Positions 52,448 through 62,167 are shown, counted from the first letter of the stretch. The stretch: 64,000 bases of DNA from FEN-1219 sp964503125 (GCA_964503125.1 CAZCZE010000001.1:1-64000), one strand, 5' to 3'. The notes: generated from the letters alone by a model not told the origin. Made by a program: numbers and translations.

Positions 52448-52606
52448 GCGAGCACCGTCCTTTCGCCGTGCGACCGGAAGCGCGCCCGTTGCCGCGCGGA
52501 AGCCTGCGATCAGTCTGTGGGCACCCTACCGCAGGTCGGGGAAGAATTTCCACTGGCACCGCCGCCGCGACCGCCGTAGCATTTTTCGTGTGTTCCGGGG
52601 GAGACC

Positions 52607-53437
52607 ATGATGCGAAGCGCGCGCCTTGCCTTCCTGCTGGCATGCGGCGCCGGCGTGGGCGCGCTCGCGCTTTCGCGCGACGCGGCTGCCCAGTTTCGCG
52701 ATCTGTCGCAAGGCCGACCGGCGCCGCGAACCGCGGACGGGCGCATCAGCTTCTCCGGCACGCCCGACGAGGTAGGCAACTGGGAAGGCAGCACGGCCAA
52801 CGGCGCGGAGCTCATCTACCCGACGCCCGAAGACGATCCGCGCAACGGCACCGATGCGTTGCCGACGAATCTCTCGGCGGAACGTGTTCCGTTTCAACCG
52901 TGGGCGCGTGCGCTGTTCGATTACCGCCAGAGGACCTATCTCAAGGACGAGCCGCATGTCCGCTGCAAAGCCTCGGGTGTCGCGCGCCTGTTCCACACGC
53001 CCTATGGGCTCGAGATCCTGGGTCTGCCGGATTCCGGCGAGATGGTCTTCGTCGGCGTCGGCGGCCCGCACAGCTGGCGCGTCGTCGACCTACGAGCGAA
53101 GGAGCACGCAGCCGAGCGCGAGCCGGCGCGCTACGGACATTCGATCGGGCACTGGGAAGGCGACACGCTCGTGATCGACACGGTCGGTTTCGCCGACTCG
53201 TTCTGGATGAATCGCCTCGGGCTGCCGCACACCGATCAGCTGCATACGATCGAGCGGATCTCTCGGCCGAACTTCGACACGCTGATCTACGAGATCACGA
53301 TCGACGATCCAGGCGCGTATACGGCGAACTGGTCCGGAGGCTTTTACCTCAATTGGCGCAGGGGTAACGAGCCGTTCGACTACCTGTGCCAGGACAACAA
53401 CCTCGACCCCGAGCGGCTCGTGGGACCGGACGGTTGA
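52607..53437 (+). CDS. Secreted protein of the 'GHWEGDTLVIDT' paralogous family
   Basis: 276 residues, about 60 percent identical by eye to the protein at 51164. Signal peptide to RDAAAQ (26). Shared segments: RPAPRTADGRISFSGTPDEVGNWEG, PFQPWARALFDYRQRTYLKDEPHVRCKASG, ARLFHTPYGLEI, IGHWEGDTLVIDTVGF, GLPHTDQLHTIERISRPNFD, NEPFDYLCQDNNLDPERLVGP. The usual MDGR is replaced by a charged stretch (VDLRAKEHAAERE), so that motif is not essential for the fold. Separated from its paralogue by the opposing doxX gene. Confidence 0.75.
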   Translation: MMRSARLAFLLACGAGVGALALSRDAAAQFRDLSQGRPAPRTADGRISFSGTPDEVGNWEGSTANGAELIYPTPEDDPRNGTDALPTNLSAERVPFQPWARALFDYRQRTYLKDEPHVRCKASGVARLFHTPYGLEILGLPDSGEMVFVGVGGPHSWRVVDLRAKEHAAEREPARYGHSIGHWEGDTLVIDTVGFADSFWMNRLGLPHTDQLHTIERISRPNFDTLIYEITIDDPGAYTANWSGGFYLNWRRGNEPFDYLCQDNNLDPERLVGPDG

Positions 53438-53549
53438 GGAGCGATCCGCCGCGGACCGGCGCTCTGCCCGCGCCGCAGCTGGCCGCCCGGTCCAACATTG
53501 TTCTTGAGCGTGGTATCGTTGCCGCCGGAGCTCGCACTCGGAGGCCAAC

Positions 53550-54356
53550 ATGCTGGCCGCGCGGTGGCCGACGATTCTTGTTCTCGCGCTTTTGGCCGCC
53601 TGTGGTGGCGGCGGCGGTGCGCCCGCCCCTTCTAATACGACCCCCCCAGCGGCGACACAACAATCAGCCGGCGGCATGTGGTTCGCGGTCACCGGCGGTT
53701 CCAGCGGGGTCACGTTCATGATCGCGGAAACCGGCGAGGTGCGGGTGACCATGGGGCCGACCGGCACCAGCGGCCCCTCGTTCGGCTACGGCGCCGTCAC
53801 CGTGATCGGCAATCGCGTCGAGGGTAGCCTCGAGACTCGCGCGCTTCCAGTTTCGCCGGGCGCACCGCCCGGCGCCGAGCTCGACTGCACCGCCTCAGGA
53901 ACTGTGAGCACGCGCGTGTCGATGCAGCTGACGATCGTTTGTGTCGATGCCGCAGGCACGACGACTACGACTCCGATCAGCTTCATGTACGACTCGCGTT
54001 ACGACACGGACTCATCGCTCGCCGATATCGCCGGTAACTACACGCTTACGGTGAACACCGCTACGAATACGCTCAACATCAACGGCGACGGAACGTTGTT
54101 CGGCATGTACCACAACGGTCCGCGCTGCACGCTGAATGGCACCGTGTCGATCATCCACTCCGACTTCAATCTGTACCGCTTCGACGTGCTGTTCTCCAAC
54201 TGCACAGTTTTTGCGGCGCAGTACGAAGGCGTGACGATGACCGGTTTGGCCACGCGCAACCTGCCCGGGCAAAAAGCCGGGTCGTTTTTGCTCCTATTGA
54301 CCGCGGTCATCAACGGGCGGCTCGAGTTCGCGAGCGTGCTCTATGAGCCTGTTTGA
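53550..54356 (+). CDS. Lipoprotein of unknown function, beta-rich
   Basis: 268 residues. Lipobox LLAACGGGGG (Cys18) and a Ser/Thr/Pro linker to about 40. The mature part is strand-rich with two similar halves: GGMWFAVTGGSSGVTFMIAETGEV and IAGNYTLTVNTATNTLNINGDGTLFGMY, the latter recalling 'GxYxx...LxIxxDGxxxG' adhesion- or lipocalin-like modules. Paired Cys (DCTASG/IVCVD; RCTLN/SNCTVF) suggest disulfides. GGAGG before the ATG. No function assigned. Confidence 0.65.
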   Translation: MLAARWPTILVLALLAACGGGGGAPAPSNTTPPAATQQSAGGMWFAVTGGSSGVTFMIAETGEVRVTMGPTGTSGPSFGYGAVTVIGNRVEGSLETRALPVSPGAPPGAELDCTASGTVSTRVSMQLTIVCVDAAGTTTTTPISFMYDSRYDTDSSLADIAGNYTLTVNTATNTLNINGDGTLFGMYHNGPRCTLNGTVSIIHSDFNLYRFDVLFSNCTVFAAQYEGVTMTGLATRNLPGQKAGSFLLLLTAVINGRLEFASVLYEPV

Positions 54357-54413
54357 CGCGCCTTCACGCTAGCGGCGCCCAACGCTGGCGAAGTCGTCGT
54401 ATCATCTCGACCC

Positions 54414-55562
54414 ATGAAGACGACACTTCGCTGGTGGCCGTGCGTGTGCGCGGCGGTGGTGCTGGCCCAACTGGCGTGCATGGGCGACAAAGCCCACGCC
54501 CAAGCCGCTCTGCGCCCGCCTGAGTTCCGAGTGGATCCGACGTGGCCGACGATCCGGAGCGACTGGGTGCTCGGCGAGGTGACGTCGATCTCGGTCGACC
54601 GGAACGACAATATCTGGGTGCTGCACGTACCCCAGTCTATCCCTGAGGCCCGGCGAGCGAACGCGGCGCCGCCGGTGCTTCAGTTCGATTCTGAAGGGAA
54701 ACTGCTGACGAGTTGGGGCGGACCGGGCAACGGCGCCGAGTGGCTCGGACGCGAGCACGGCATCTTCGTCGACGCCAACGACTTCGTGTGGCTCGGCGGG
54801 CGCGCGGGCTGGCCGCGTGCAACCACGCCGGGCGTGAGCGACGACATGATCATGAAGTTCACGATGGCCGGCGAGCTCACCCTGCAGATCGGCCGTCGCG
54901 GGCAGAGCACCGGCAATCTCGATACGGAAAACGTCCATCAGCCCACCGACGTCTTCGTCGACACGCAGAGGCAGGAGGTCTACGTCGCCGATGGCTACGG
55001 CAACAAGCGCGTCATCGTCTTCGACTCGGAGACCGGGAGCTTCAAGCGGATGTGGGGCGCGTTCGGCAACCCGCCGCCGTCGACGTTCGCGCCGAACGCC
55101 CCGGCGCCGCAACCGCAGACGACGCCCGACGGCCCGCCGGAGCTCGGCTTGCCGCACGCGATCAAGGTGTCGAACGACGGGGTCGTTTACCTCGCGGATC
55201 GGATCAACAACCGCATCCAGATGTTCACGCGCGAGGGGACGTTTCTGAAGCAGGTGCGCGTGACGAACGAAGGCAGCACCGTCGTGCCGGTTCCGGCGGG
55301 CTTCGCGTTCTCGCCGGACTTGAACCAGCAGTTCCTCTACGTCGTCGACTCCGGCCCGATGCGCATCGTGATTTTCGATCGGCAGACTATGACGCAGATC
55401 GGCGTCGTGGGCACGAGGGGTGCGAACGCCGGCGAGTTCGACATCGTGCACCACATGGCGGTCGACTCGAAGGGGAATCTGTACACGGCCGAGATCGTCA
55501 ACAACCGGCGCGCTCAGAAGTTCGTGGCCGACGCAGCACCGCCAGTGGGCAGCTTAAGGTAG
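54414..55562 (+). CDS. Secreted NHL-repeat beta-propeller protein
   Basis: 382 residues. Signal peptide ends near AHAQA (30). NHL-type blades: VTSISVDRNDNIWVLHVP, VLQFDSEGKLLTSWGG, GIFVDANDFVWLGG, PTDVFVDTQRQEVYVADGYGNKRVIVFD, AIKVSNDGVVYLADRINNRIQMF, HHMAVDSKGNLYTAEIVNNRRAQKF. Proteins like this sit with sugar dehydrogenases and are probably binding proteins or lactonase- or lyase-like enzymes; no catalytic set is visible. It ends 77 bases before the NfeD-type gene. Confidence 0.8.
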   Translation: MKTTLRWWPCVCAAVVLAQLACMGDKAHAQAALRPPEFRVDPTWPTIRSDWVLGEVTSISVDRNDNIWVLHVPQSIPEARRANAAPPVLQFDSEGKLLTSWGGPGNGAEWLGREHGIFVDANDFVWLGGRAGWPRATTPGVSDDMIMKFTMAGELTLQIGRRGQSTGNLDTENVHQPTDVFVDTQRQEVYVADGYGNKRVIVFDSETGSFKRMWGAFGNPPPSTFAPNAPAPQPQTTPDGPPELGLPHAIKVSNDGVVYLADRINNRIQMFTREGTFLKQVRVTNEGSTVVPVPAGFAFSPDLNQQFLYVVDSGPMRIVIFDRQTMTQIGVVGTRGANAGEFDIVHHMAVDSKGNLYTAEIVNNRRAQKFVADAAPPVGSLR

Positions 55563-55639
55563 TCGAGCACCGAAGCGACGAGATCAAGCGAGCTATTCGG
55601 TATCACGAGGATGAGCTAACGCGGTATATTCTCGACAGC

Positions 55640-57073
55640 ATGCCGGAGAACCTCGTACCGCTCGCGCGCCTGGCAGCGCTCACCACACTGGCGCTCGGCC
55701 TGATCGCCGAGGTCGGCGCGCAAGAAACGGAATCCGCCCCAACCCGAACCGCCACCCTGCTCAGCATCCACGATGCGATCGGTCCTGCTACGAGTCACTA
55801 CCTTGCACGCGGCATCGAAGCTGCGACGGAACGAGGCAGCACGCTGATCGTCATTGAGATGGACACGCCGGGCGGCCTCGACTCGTCGATGCGGGAAATC
55901 ATCCAAGCCATCCTCGCGTCGCCCGTGCCGGTGGTGACTTTTGTCCACCCGCAGGGGGCGCGCGCCGCAAGCGCCGGCACCTATATTCTCTACGCGAGCC
56001 ACGTCGCTGCGATGGCGCCGGCCACCAATCTCGGCGCGGCAACGCCGGTCGCGATCGGCGCTACGCCGCCACCGGATCCGTCGCCCCGCGACGGCGCCGG
56101 AGGTTCCGAGCCCACCGAAGACGACGAGCCGGAGGTCGGGGATGATACGGCCTCGGCCCCACGTGCTCCCGAACCGGCCACCACGTCCGAGCGCAAAGCG
56201 ATCAACGACGCGGTGGCCTATATCCGTAGCCTCGCGGAGCAGCGCGGCCGCAACGCGGACTGGGCCGAGCGCGCCGTGCGCTCGGGCGAAAGCCTGAGCG
56301 CTCAGGCGGCGCTCGCGGCGGGCGTGATCGACGTGATCGCGAACGACCTCGACGATCTCTTGCTGAAGCTCGACGGCCGACGCGTGAACGTCAACGGCGC
56401 CGAGCAGACGCTACGCACCGACGGGCTCGTCACCGAGCGCGTCGAGCCCGATTGGCGCACGCGCCTTCTCGCAGTCATCACCGATCCGACGGTCGCCTAT
56501 ATGCTGATGCTGCTCGGCATCTACGGCTTGATCTTCGAGGGCTACAACCCCGGTGCAATCCTGCCCGGCGTCGTCGGTGCAATCTCATTGTTGCTCGCGC
56601 TGTACGCGTTCCAGATCCTGCCCGTGAACTATGCGGGGCTCGCACTGATCGTGCTCGGCGTGGTGTTGATCATCGCGGAGTTCATCGTGCCGAGCTTCGG
56701 CGCGTTGGGATTCGGCGGAATTGCGGCATTTGTCTTCGGCTCGGTGATCTTCATCGACACGGACATACCGGGCTACGGCGTATCGCTTCCGTTACTCGTC
56801 GCGATCGCGACGACAGCGGCGGTCGCGCTGTTCGGCCTCATTTGGTTTGCGATGCGCTCGCGCAACCTGCCCGTCGTCAGCGGCGTCGAGGAGCTTACGA
56901 AGGCCGTCGCCACCGCGCTCGAGGACTTCGATCGAGAAGGCGCCGTGTGGGTACATGGCGAACGTTGGCGTGCACGCTCCGCGACGCCCGTCCGCAAAGA
57001 TCAACAGCTTCGTGTGACCGCAGTAGAGAATCTCGTCTTGCACGTCGAGCCGAACGAGAAGCACCAACCTTAG
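55640..57073 (+). CDS. NfeD1b/NfeD-type membrane serine protease (ClpP-class, 1510-N like)
   Basis: 477 residues. Signal segment (about 1-28), then a ClpP/SDH-like protease domain: VIEMDTPGGLDSSMREI, TFVHPQGARAASAGTYIL (Ser of ASAGT as nucleophile) and RKAINDAVAYIRSLAEQRGRN (Lys as base), matching the Ser-Lys dyad of the archaeal 1510-N protease. An acidic, proline-rich insertion lies between them (about 145-185). Four or so TM helices follow (YMLMLLGIYGLIFEGYNPGAILPGV ...) and a C-terminal OB-fold NfeD domain (AVWVHGERWRARS). It works with the slipin encoded 10 bases downstream, which such proteases cleave. Confidence 0.88.
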   Translation: MPENLVPLARLAALTTLALGLIAEVGAQETESAPTRTATLLSIHDAIGPATSHYLARGIEAATERGSTLIVIEMDTPGGLDSSMREIIQAILASPVPVVTFVHPQGARAASAGTYILYASHVAAMAPATNLGAATPVAIGATPPPDPSPRDGAGGSEPTEDDEPEVGDDTASAPRAPEPATTSERKAINDAVAYIRSLAEQRGRNADWAERAVRSGESLSAQAALAAGVIDVIANDLDDLLLKLDGRRVNVNGAEQTLRTDGLVTERVEPDWRTRLLAVITDPTVAYMLMLLGIYGLIFEGYNPGAILPGVVGAISLLLALYAFQILPVNYAGLALIVLGVVLIIAEFIVPSFGALGFGGIAAFVFGSVIFIDTDIPGYGVSLPLLVAIATTAAVALFGLIWFAMRSRNLPVVSGVEELTKAVATALEDFDREGAVWVHGERWRARSATPVRKDQQLRVTAVENLVLHVEPNEKHQP

Positions 57074-57083
57074 GGGAATCGCT

Positions 57084-57842
57084 ATGCCAGATTTTGCGGC
57101 TATTGGGTTTCTGCTCGCCATCGTCGCGCTGTTTCTGTTCAGCGCGTTCAAGATCCTCAACGAGTACGAGCGCGGCGTCGTCTTCCAGCTCGGCCGCTTT
57201 CACGGCGTCAAAGGGCCGGGGCTCATCATCTTGATTCCGGTGATCCAAAAAATGGTGCGCGTGGATCTACGAACGGTCGTCATGGACGTGCCGTCCCAAG
57301 ACGTGATCTCGCGCGACAACGTGTCGGTCAAGGTCAACGCCGTGCTCTATTTCCGCATCATCGATCCGGAGAAAGCCATCATCCAAGTCGAGAACCGTGT
57401 CGAAGCGACGAGCCAGCTCGCTCAAACTACGCTGCGCTCGGTGCTCGGCCAGCACGATCTCGACGACATGCTCGCGGAGCGCGAGAAGCTCAACAGCGAC
57501 ATCCAAAACATCCTCGACCAAGCCACAGCGAGTTGGGGTATCAAGGTCATCAACGTCGAGATCAAACACGTCGACCTCGACGAGAGCATGATCCGCGCGA
57601 TTGCGGCGCAGGCGGAGGCGGAGCGTTCGCGGCGCGCCAAAGTGATTCATGCCGAGGGCGAATTTCAGGCCTCGCAGAAGCTCTCCGAGGCCGCCGCGGT
57701 GCTCGCCGTGAACTCGGGCGCGATGCAGCTTCGTTACTTGCAGACCTTGACCGAGATCTCCGGCGAAAATAACTCGCACACGATCGTGTTCCCGGTGCCT
57801 CTCGACTTGCTCAGGACGATGCTGGATCGAGGCGCGCGATAG
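57084..57842 (+). CDS. Slipin (stomatin/SPFH family) membrane protein
   Basis: 252 residues. N-terminal membrane hairpin (FAAIGFLLAIVALFLFSAFKIL, about 4-25), then the SPFH domain: EYERGVVFQLGRFHGVKGPGLIILIPVIQKMVRVDLRT, DVPSQDVISRDNVSVKVNAVLYFRIIDP, ISVENRVEAT-type segment, then an Ala/Glu coiled coil (AAQAEAERSRRAKVIHAEGEFQASQKL) and LRYLQTLTEIS. It forms ring-shaped microdomain scaffolds in the inner membrane. The nfeD-slipin pairing is widespread and supports joint membrane quality control. Confidence 0.93.
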   Translation: MPDFAAIGFLLAIVALFLFSAFKILNEYERGVVFQLGRFHGVKGPGLIILIPVIQKMVRVDLRTVVMDVPSQDVISRDNVSVKVNAVLYFRIIDPEKAIIQVENRVEATSQLAQTTLRSVLGQHDLDDMLAEREKLNSDIQNILDQATASWGIKVINVEIKHVDLDESMIRAIAAQAEAERSRRAKVIHAEGEFQASQKLSEAAAVLAVNSGAMQLRYLQTLTEISGENNSHTIVFPVPLDLLRTMLDRGAR

Positions 57843-57954
57843 GTGTAGCGGGGTCGAGCTAAGCGCGCGCTCCGGCCGTCGGAAGCTGGAGATTACTTCG
57901 CTCGACCCGTATAGCCGTGCGCGATCATCAGAATGCCGACGACCTGGTTGCGAG

Positions 57955-60471
57955 CTACTCGACGCGCAGCGCCTTGAGCGGCTCCGCATTGGCGGCATGC
58001 CGAGCGGGAATGACGCACGCCAGCATGGCGATCGCCGTCAGCAACAGCACGACGATGGCTATCGTCAAAGGGTCCGTGGCCGTGACGCCATAAAGCTGGC
58101 TCGCGATGAGCCGTGTCAAGCCGAATGCCGCGCCGAGGCCAATCAGTATCCCGACGACGGTGACGATGAGGCCTTCGCGGAGAACCAGCAGGATGATGTC
58201 CCGCCGTCCGGCGCCGAGCGCCGTCCGTATGCTGAACTCGTGGGCGCGCTGCTCCACGGCGTAAGCGATCACACCGTAGATGCCGACGCTCGCGAGAAAC
58301 ACTGCCAGGCCTCCGAAGAGGACCAGCAGGCGCAACCAGAAACGCTCGTTCGCCGCCGAGTCGAAGAGGCGCTCGCGCATCGGAATCACGTTGTCGACAG
58401 CGACCGACGCGTCCACGTCCGCCACGATTTGGCGTACGGCCTGCGCCACGGCCGCCGGATCGGCGAGCTCCGTCCGTATGGCGAAGTCCTTGCGCGCATG
58501 AAGGTAGAACGGACCGGTTCCAGCGTAATCCCATAGGTGCTGCTCAAAGGGCACGTAGATCATCGGCCTCGGGTCGTCCCGCAGGCGCATCCGCGTATCG
58601 GCAACGACTCCCACGATCTCGCGCGGACGATCGTCGGCCAGATCCCGATTCCCCTGGTTGATGCGAGCCTCGATGACCTGGCCCAGCGCATCGCTGTCGC
58701 CGAAGTACTGCCGGGCCAGCGTTTCGTTGATGACGGCGACGCCGGCGGCATTTTCGCCGTCCGCCTCGGTGAACGTGCGCCCCCGCCTGAGCCCGATCCC
58801 CATCGTCTCGAAATACTCCGCGCTCACCTCGTAGTACTGCGCGTTGCGGAACTCGTCGGTGGGATCCCCCGGTTGTCCCACGACACGGAACGGCAGGGTC
58901 ATCGACTGCCTCGGCGGCAGCCCGCTCGTCACACCCACCGATCGCACGCCCGGCAAGGCCCTCACGCGCTCCATGACCTCACGGTGAAACTCCGCGACCT
59001 GCGGCGTGACGCTGAAATGCGCGACGTTGTGCCGAGTGCGATAGCGCGCGAGGCCGGAGAGATTGATTTCCATCGTGAGAAGCGGGTCCGGTGTGAACCC
59101 CATGTCGACGCGCATCACACGCGCGTAGCTGTTGATCATGAGACCGGCGCCGACCAACAGGACCAACGCCATCGCGACTTCGGTGACGATCAGCGCGCGG
59201 CGTAACCCCAAGCGGATGCCGCTCGCACCTCCGCGCGCCGACTGCTTGAGCGCGTCCTGCAAGTCCGGACGCGAGATGCGGAGAGCGGGAAAGAGTCCGG
59301 CCAGTATCCCCGTCGCTACCGACACACCCAACGTGAACAGCAGGACGGCCGGTCGGATCGCAATGTCTTGCGTTGGCGGATAGAACCCGGGCGCGAGCGT
59401 GACGAACACCCAAATTCCCACGTAGGCAACGGCGATTCCGAGCACGCCGCCAATGAGTGCGAGCAAAATGTTCTCGGTCAAGAGCTGCCGGATGAGGCGC
59501 CAGCGGCCGGCCCCCAGGGCGACGCGCGTCGCCATTTCCGACTGGCGCGTCACGCTTCTGCTCAACTGAAGATTCGCCACATTCACCGCGGCGATCAGCA
59601 GGACGAACCCGACGGCGCCGAGCAGCAGGTATAGCGTTTCCTCGTACTGAGCCGTAAACATTTCATGCAGGGGCTCGAGGCGGACTCGCCAGTCCGCGGC
59701 ATCCGCCCCGCCGGGCCCGGCGGCCTCGATGTTTCCGGCGATCGCCGTCAGCTCCGCCTCCGCCTGGGCGTAGTCGACGCCGGGATTGAGACGCGCCACC
59801 GTCTGCGCCCGCGCGCCCGGTATCCGCCCGACGTTGAACGCAAACCACCCTTTGACGTCGGCCATCGACGGATGGACCCAAAAATCCGGCGGCATGACAC
59901 CGATGACGGTCCTGCCCCAGGCCGCGTCCCACCCGGGGATGGTCTTGCCGACGACGTCGGGATCCCCGCCGAAGTGGCTCTGCCAGAGACCGTAGCTGAT
60001 GACGAGTGTGGCGGCCGTATCCCCCTCGACCGTGGCCTCGTCGAGCTCATACCACCGTCCCACGACCGGCCGGACACCCAGCACGGACAGCGTGTCCAGG
60101 GCGATGCCCCCGAGGCTGATGCGCGTCGCGCCGGCGGGTCCGGAAACGGAAACGTCGACACCCCCGGTGATGCCGGCGCCGACGCGGGTCAGTGTCCGGC
60201 TCTGTTCGCGCCAGGCGTCATGAACCGCCACCGTGGGCGGCCGGATGCGCCCATCCCGCTGGTTCACTTCCTCGACAAAGACCAACTGCTCGGGGTTGGG
60301 GAACGGCAACGGCCGCAGGACGATCGAGTGCAGAACGCTGAAGATGGCGCTCGTGGCGCCGATGCCGAGCGCCAGAGTCAACACTGCCGCCAGCGTGAAT
60401 CCAGGGCTCTTCCGCAGCAGTTTCAATCCTCTGCGGAGATCGAAGCGGAAGTCTGCGAGCCATGCGCCCAC
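57955..60471 (-). CDS. MacB/FtsX-type ABC permease, ADOP-like
   Basis: 838 residues, the same architecture as the permease at 44021: FDLRRGLKLLRKSPGFTLAAVLTLALGIGATSAIFSVLHSIVLRPLPF at the N-terminus (split here by the TM1 boundary), a MacB periplasmic core, FVLLIAAVNVANLQLSRSVTRQSEMATRVALGAGRWRL, a second unit, and RAHEFSIRTALGAGRRDI near the C-terminal FtsX helices. The GTG at 60471 was chosen because AGGAGGG lies five bases before it; the frame upstream is open through the peptidase gene but meaningless. No ATPase is encoded nearby. Confidence 0.85.
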   Translation of the reverse strand: MGAWLADFRFDLRRGLKLLRKSPGFTLAAVLTLALGIGATSAIFSVLHSIVLRPLPFPNPEQLVFVEEVNQRDGRIRPPTVAVHDAWREQSRTLTRVGAGITGGVDVSVSGPAGATRISLGGIALDTLSVLGVRPVVGRWYELDEATVEGDTAATLVISYGLWQSHFGGDPDVVGKTIPGWDAAWGRTVIGVMPPDFWVHPSMADVKGWFAFNVGRIPGARAQTVARLNPGVDYAQAEAELTAIAGNIEAAGPGGADAADWRVRLEPLHEMFTAQYEETLYLLLGAVGFVLLIAAVNVANLQLSRSVTRQSEMATRVALGAGRWRLIRQLLTENILLALIGGVLGIAVAYVGIWVFVTLAPGFYPPTQDIAIRPAVLLFTLGVSVATGILAGLFPALRISRPDLQDALKQSARGGASGIRLGLRRALIVTEVAMALVLLVGAGLMINSYARVMRVDMGFTPDPLLTMEINLSGLARYRTRHNVAHFSVTPQVAEFHREVMERVRALPGVRSVGVTSGLPPRQSMTLPFRVVGQPGDPTDEFRNAQYYEVSAEYFETMGIGLRRGRTFTEADGENAAGVAVINETLARQYFGDSDALGQVIEARINQGNRDLADDRPREIVGVVADTRMRLRDDPRPMIYVPFEQHLWDYAGTGPFYLHARKDFAIRTELADPAAVAQAVRQIVADVDASVAVDNVIPMRERLFDSAANERFWLRLLVLFGGLAVFLASVGIYGVIAYAVEQRAHEFSIRTALGAGRRDIILLVLREGLIVTVVGILIGLGAAFGLTRLIASQLYGVTATDPLTIAIVVLLLTAIAMLACVIPARHAANAEPLKALRVE

Positions 60472-60533
60472 TACTGCCCTCCTGTGCGGTCGAAAAGTCG
60501 TCGCAGCATCAGAATGTGATCGCGCGCCGTACG

Positions 60534-61994
60534 TTATCGTTTGGCGGGCTTCGCCGGCGCGCTCGCCCGCTCGGCGTGCTCGTGCACGACCTGCGCGACG
60601 CAGCACGTGAGCTTGCGCGCCGTCGGCACGTGGAGGAACTCGTTCGGCCCGTGCGCGTTCGACTGCGGCCCGAGCACCCCCGTGATCAGGAACTGCGCGC
60701 GCGGGAACTTGCGCCCGAGCATGTCCATGAAGGGGATCGTGCCGCCCTCGCCCATGTAGCAGGCCGGCTTGCCGAAGAACTCGCGCGACGCCCGGTCTAC
60801 GCTGCGCGCGAGCCACGGCGCGAGTTGCGGTGCATTCCAGCCGGCCGAGGGCTTGTCGGCCGTGAACGTCACCTTCGCGCCGTAGGGCGGGCTCTTCTCG
60901 AGCAGCCGCTCGAGCTTCGCGACGGCGCGCTCGGCGTCGGCCGTGGGCGGCACGCGCACCGAGAGCTTGAACGTCGTCTTCGGGCGCAGCACGTTGCCCG
61001 CGCTCGTGAGCGGCGGGATACCGTCGACGCCCGTGATCGACAGCGTCGAGCGCCACGTGCGGTTCAGGATCCGCTCGACGTTGTCCTTGCCCATGGGCTG
61101 CAACCCGTCGACGAGCGGAAACTTCGCCCACACGTCGTTGCCGAGCGCGCGCGCCGTGCTCCTAGCCTGCAGCACGCGCTCGCGCGGAATCGGGGCGCGC
61201 AGCTCTTTCAGCTTGATGAGGCCTGTCTTTTCGTCCTCGAGGCGCGAGAGCAACGCGCGCAGCACGCGGAAGCTCGACGGCACGATGCCGCTCGCGTCGC
61301 CCGAGTGCACGCCTTCGCGCAGCACCTCGACCGTGAGATCGCCCGAAATCAAGCCGCGCAGCGACGTCGTGCTCCAGAGCTGGTCGTAATTGCCGCAGCC
61401 CGAGTCGAGGCAGACGACGAGACTCACGTCGCCGATGCGCTCCTCGAGGTGCTCGATGTAAGGCGGCAAATCGTGGCTGCCGCTCTCCTCGCATGCTTCG
61501 ATGAGCACGACGCAGCGAGCGTGCGCGAGACCCTGCCGCTTCAGCGCCTCGAGCGCCGTAAGCGAGGCGAAAGCCGAGTAGCCGTCGTCGGCACCGCCAC
61601 GCCCGTAGAGGCGATCGCCCCTCTGCACGGGCGTCCACGGGCCCAAACCCGCCTCCCAACCCGTGAACTCGGGCTGCTTGTCGAGATGGCCGTACAGGAG
61701 CACCGTGTCGCTCGACGGCGCCGAGGCCGGGATCTCCATGTAGATCAGCGGCGTGCGGCCCGGCAGGCGCACGACCTCGACCGTAAGGCCCTCGATCGGC
61801 CGACCGGCGCACCAGCGCTCGATGAGCGCGACGGCCTCGTCCATATAGCCGTGCTTCGCCCAATCGGGATCGAACATCGGCGAGCGATTCGGAATACGGA
61901 TGTAGTCGCAGAGTGCCGGAACGATCGAGGCGCCCCACGTTTCGTCGACGAACCGCTGCAGCGATTGTTTATCCATACGCCTACTGGGGTTCAT
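60534..61994 (-). CDS. M20-family dipeptidase/metallopeptidase
   Basis: 486 residues, cytoplasmic, of the CNDP/carnosinase-like M20 group. The zinc site is VLLYGHLDKQPE (His, Asp), YGRGGADDGYSA (bridging Asp), EACEESGSHD (catalytic Glu and ligand Glu), CLDSGCGNYD (Asp) and LGPQSNAHGPNEFLH (His near the C-terminus). The lid domain spans about 215-380. Cleaves dipeptides or removes small amino acids. The ATG at 61994 is given; an in-frame ATG at 61976 is nearly as likely, and neither has a strong ribosome-binding site. 62 bases upstream of the permease, so possibly cotranscribed. Confidence 0.9.
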   Translation of the reverse strand: MNPSRRMDKQSLQRFVDETWGASIVPALCDYIRIPNRSPMFDPDWAKHGYMDEAVALIERWCAGRPIEGLTVEVVRLPGRTPLIYMEIPASAPSSDTVLLYGHLDKQPEFTGWEAGLGPWTPVQRGDRLYGRGGADDGYSAFASLTALEALKRQGLAHARCVVLIEACEESGSHDLPPYIEHLEERIGDVSLVVCLDSGCGNYDQLWSTTSLRGLISGDLTVEVLREGVHSGDASGIVPSSFRVLRALLSRLEDEKTGLIKLKELRAPIPRERVLQARSTARALGNDVWAKFPLVDGLQPMGKDNVERILNRTWRSTLSITGVDGIPPLTSAGNVLRPKTTFKLSVRVPPTADAERAVAKLERLLEKSPPYGAKVTFTADKPSAGWNAPQLAPWLARSVDRASREFFGKPACYMGEGGTIPFMDMLGRKFPRAQFLITGVLGPQSNAHGPNEFLHVPTARKLTCCVAQVVHEHAERASAPAKPAKR

Positions 61995-62167
61995 CGCGTC
62001 ATTGTAGAACCATGTGATCTGCCCTTCGATCTGGTGATGCGAGCCAACCCGTCAGTGCGCTATCGAACATATCCAACAACGAGCGGGTACGTAAATTCCG
62101 CTATTCAGAGCGAGCTCATGTCGCGCTAACGTCGCGTGCACAACAAACCCTCAGGAACTGACATTCC

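Noticed and set aside
60472..61131. Upstream extension of the minus-strand permease frame into the peptidase gene
   Set aside because: The extension is out of frame with the M20 peptidase, has no motif, and a strong AGGAGGG plus GTG marks the start at 60471.
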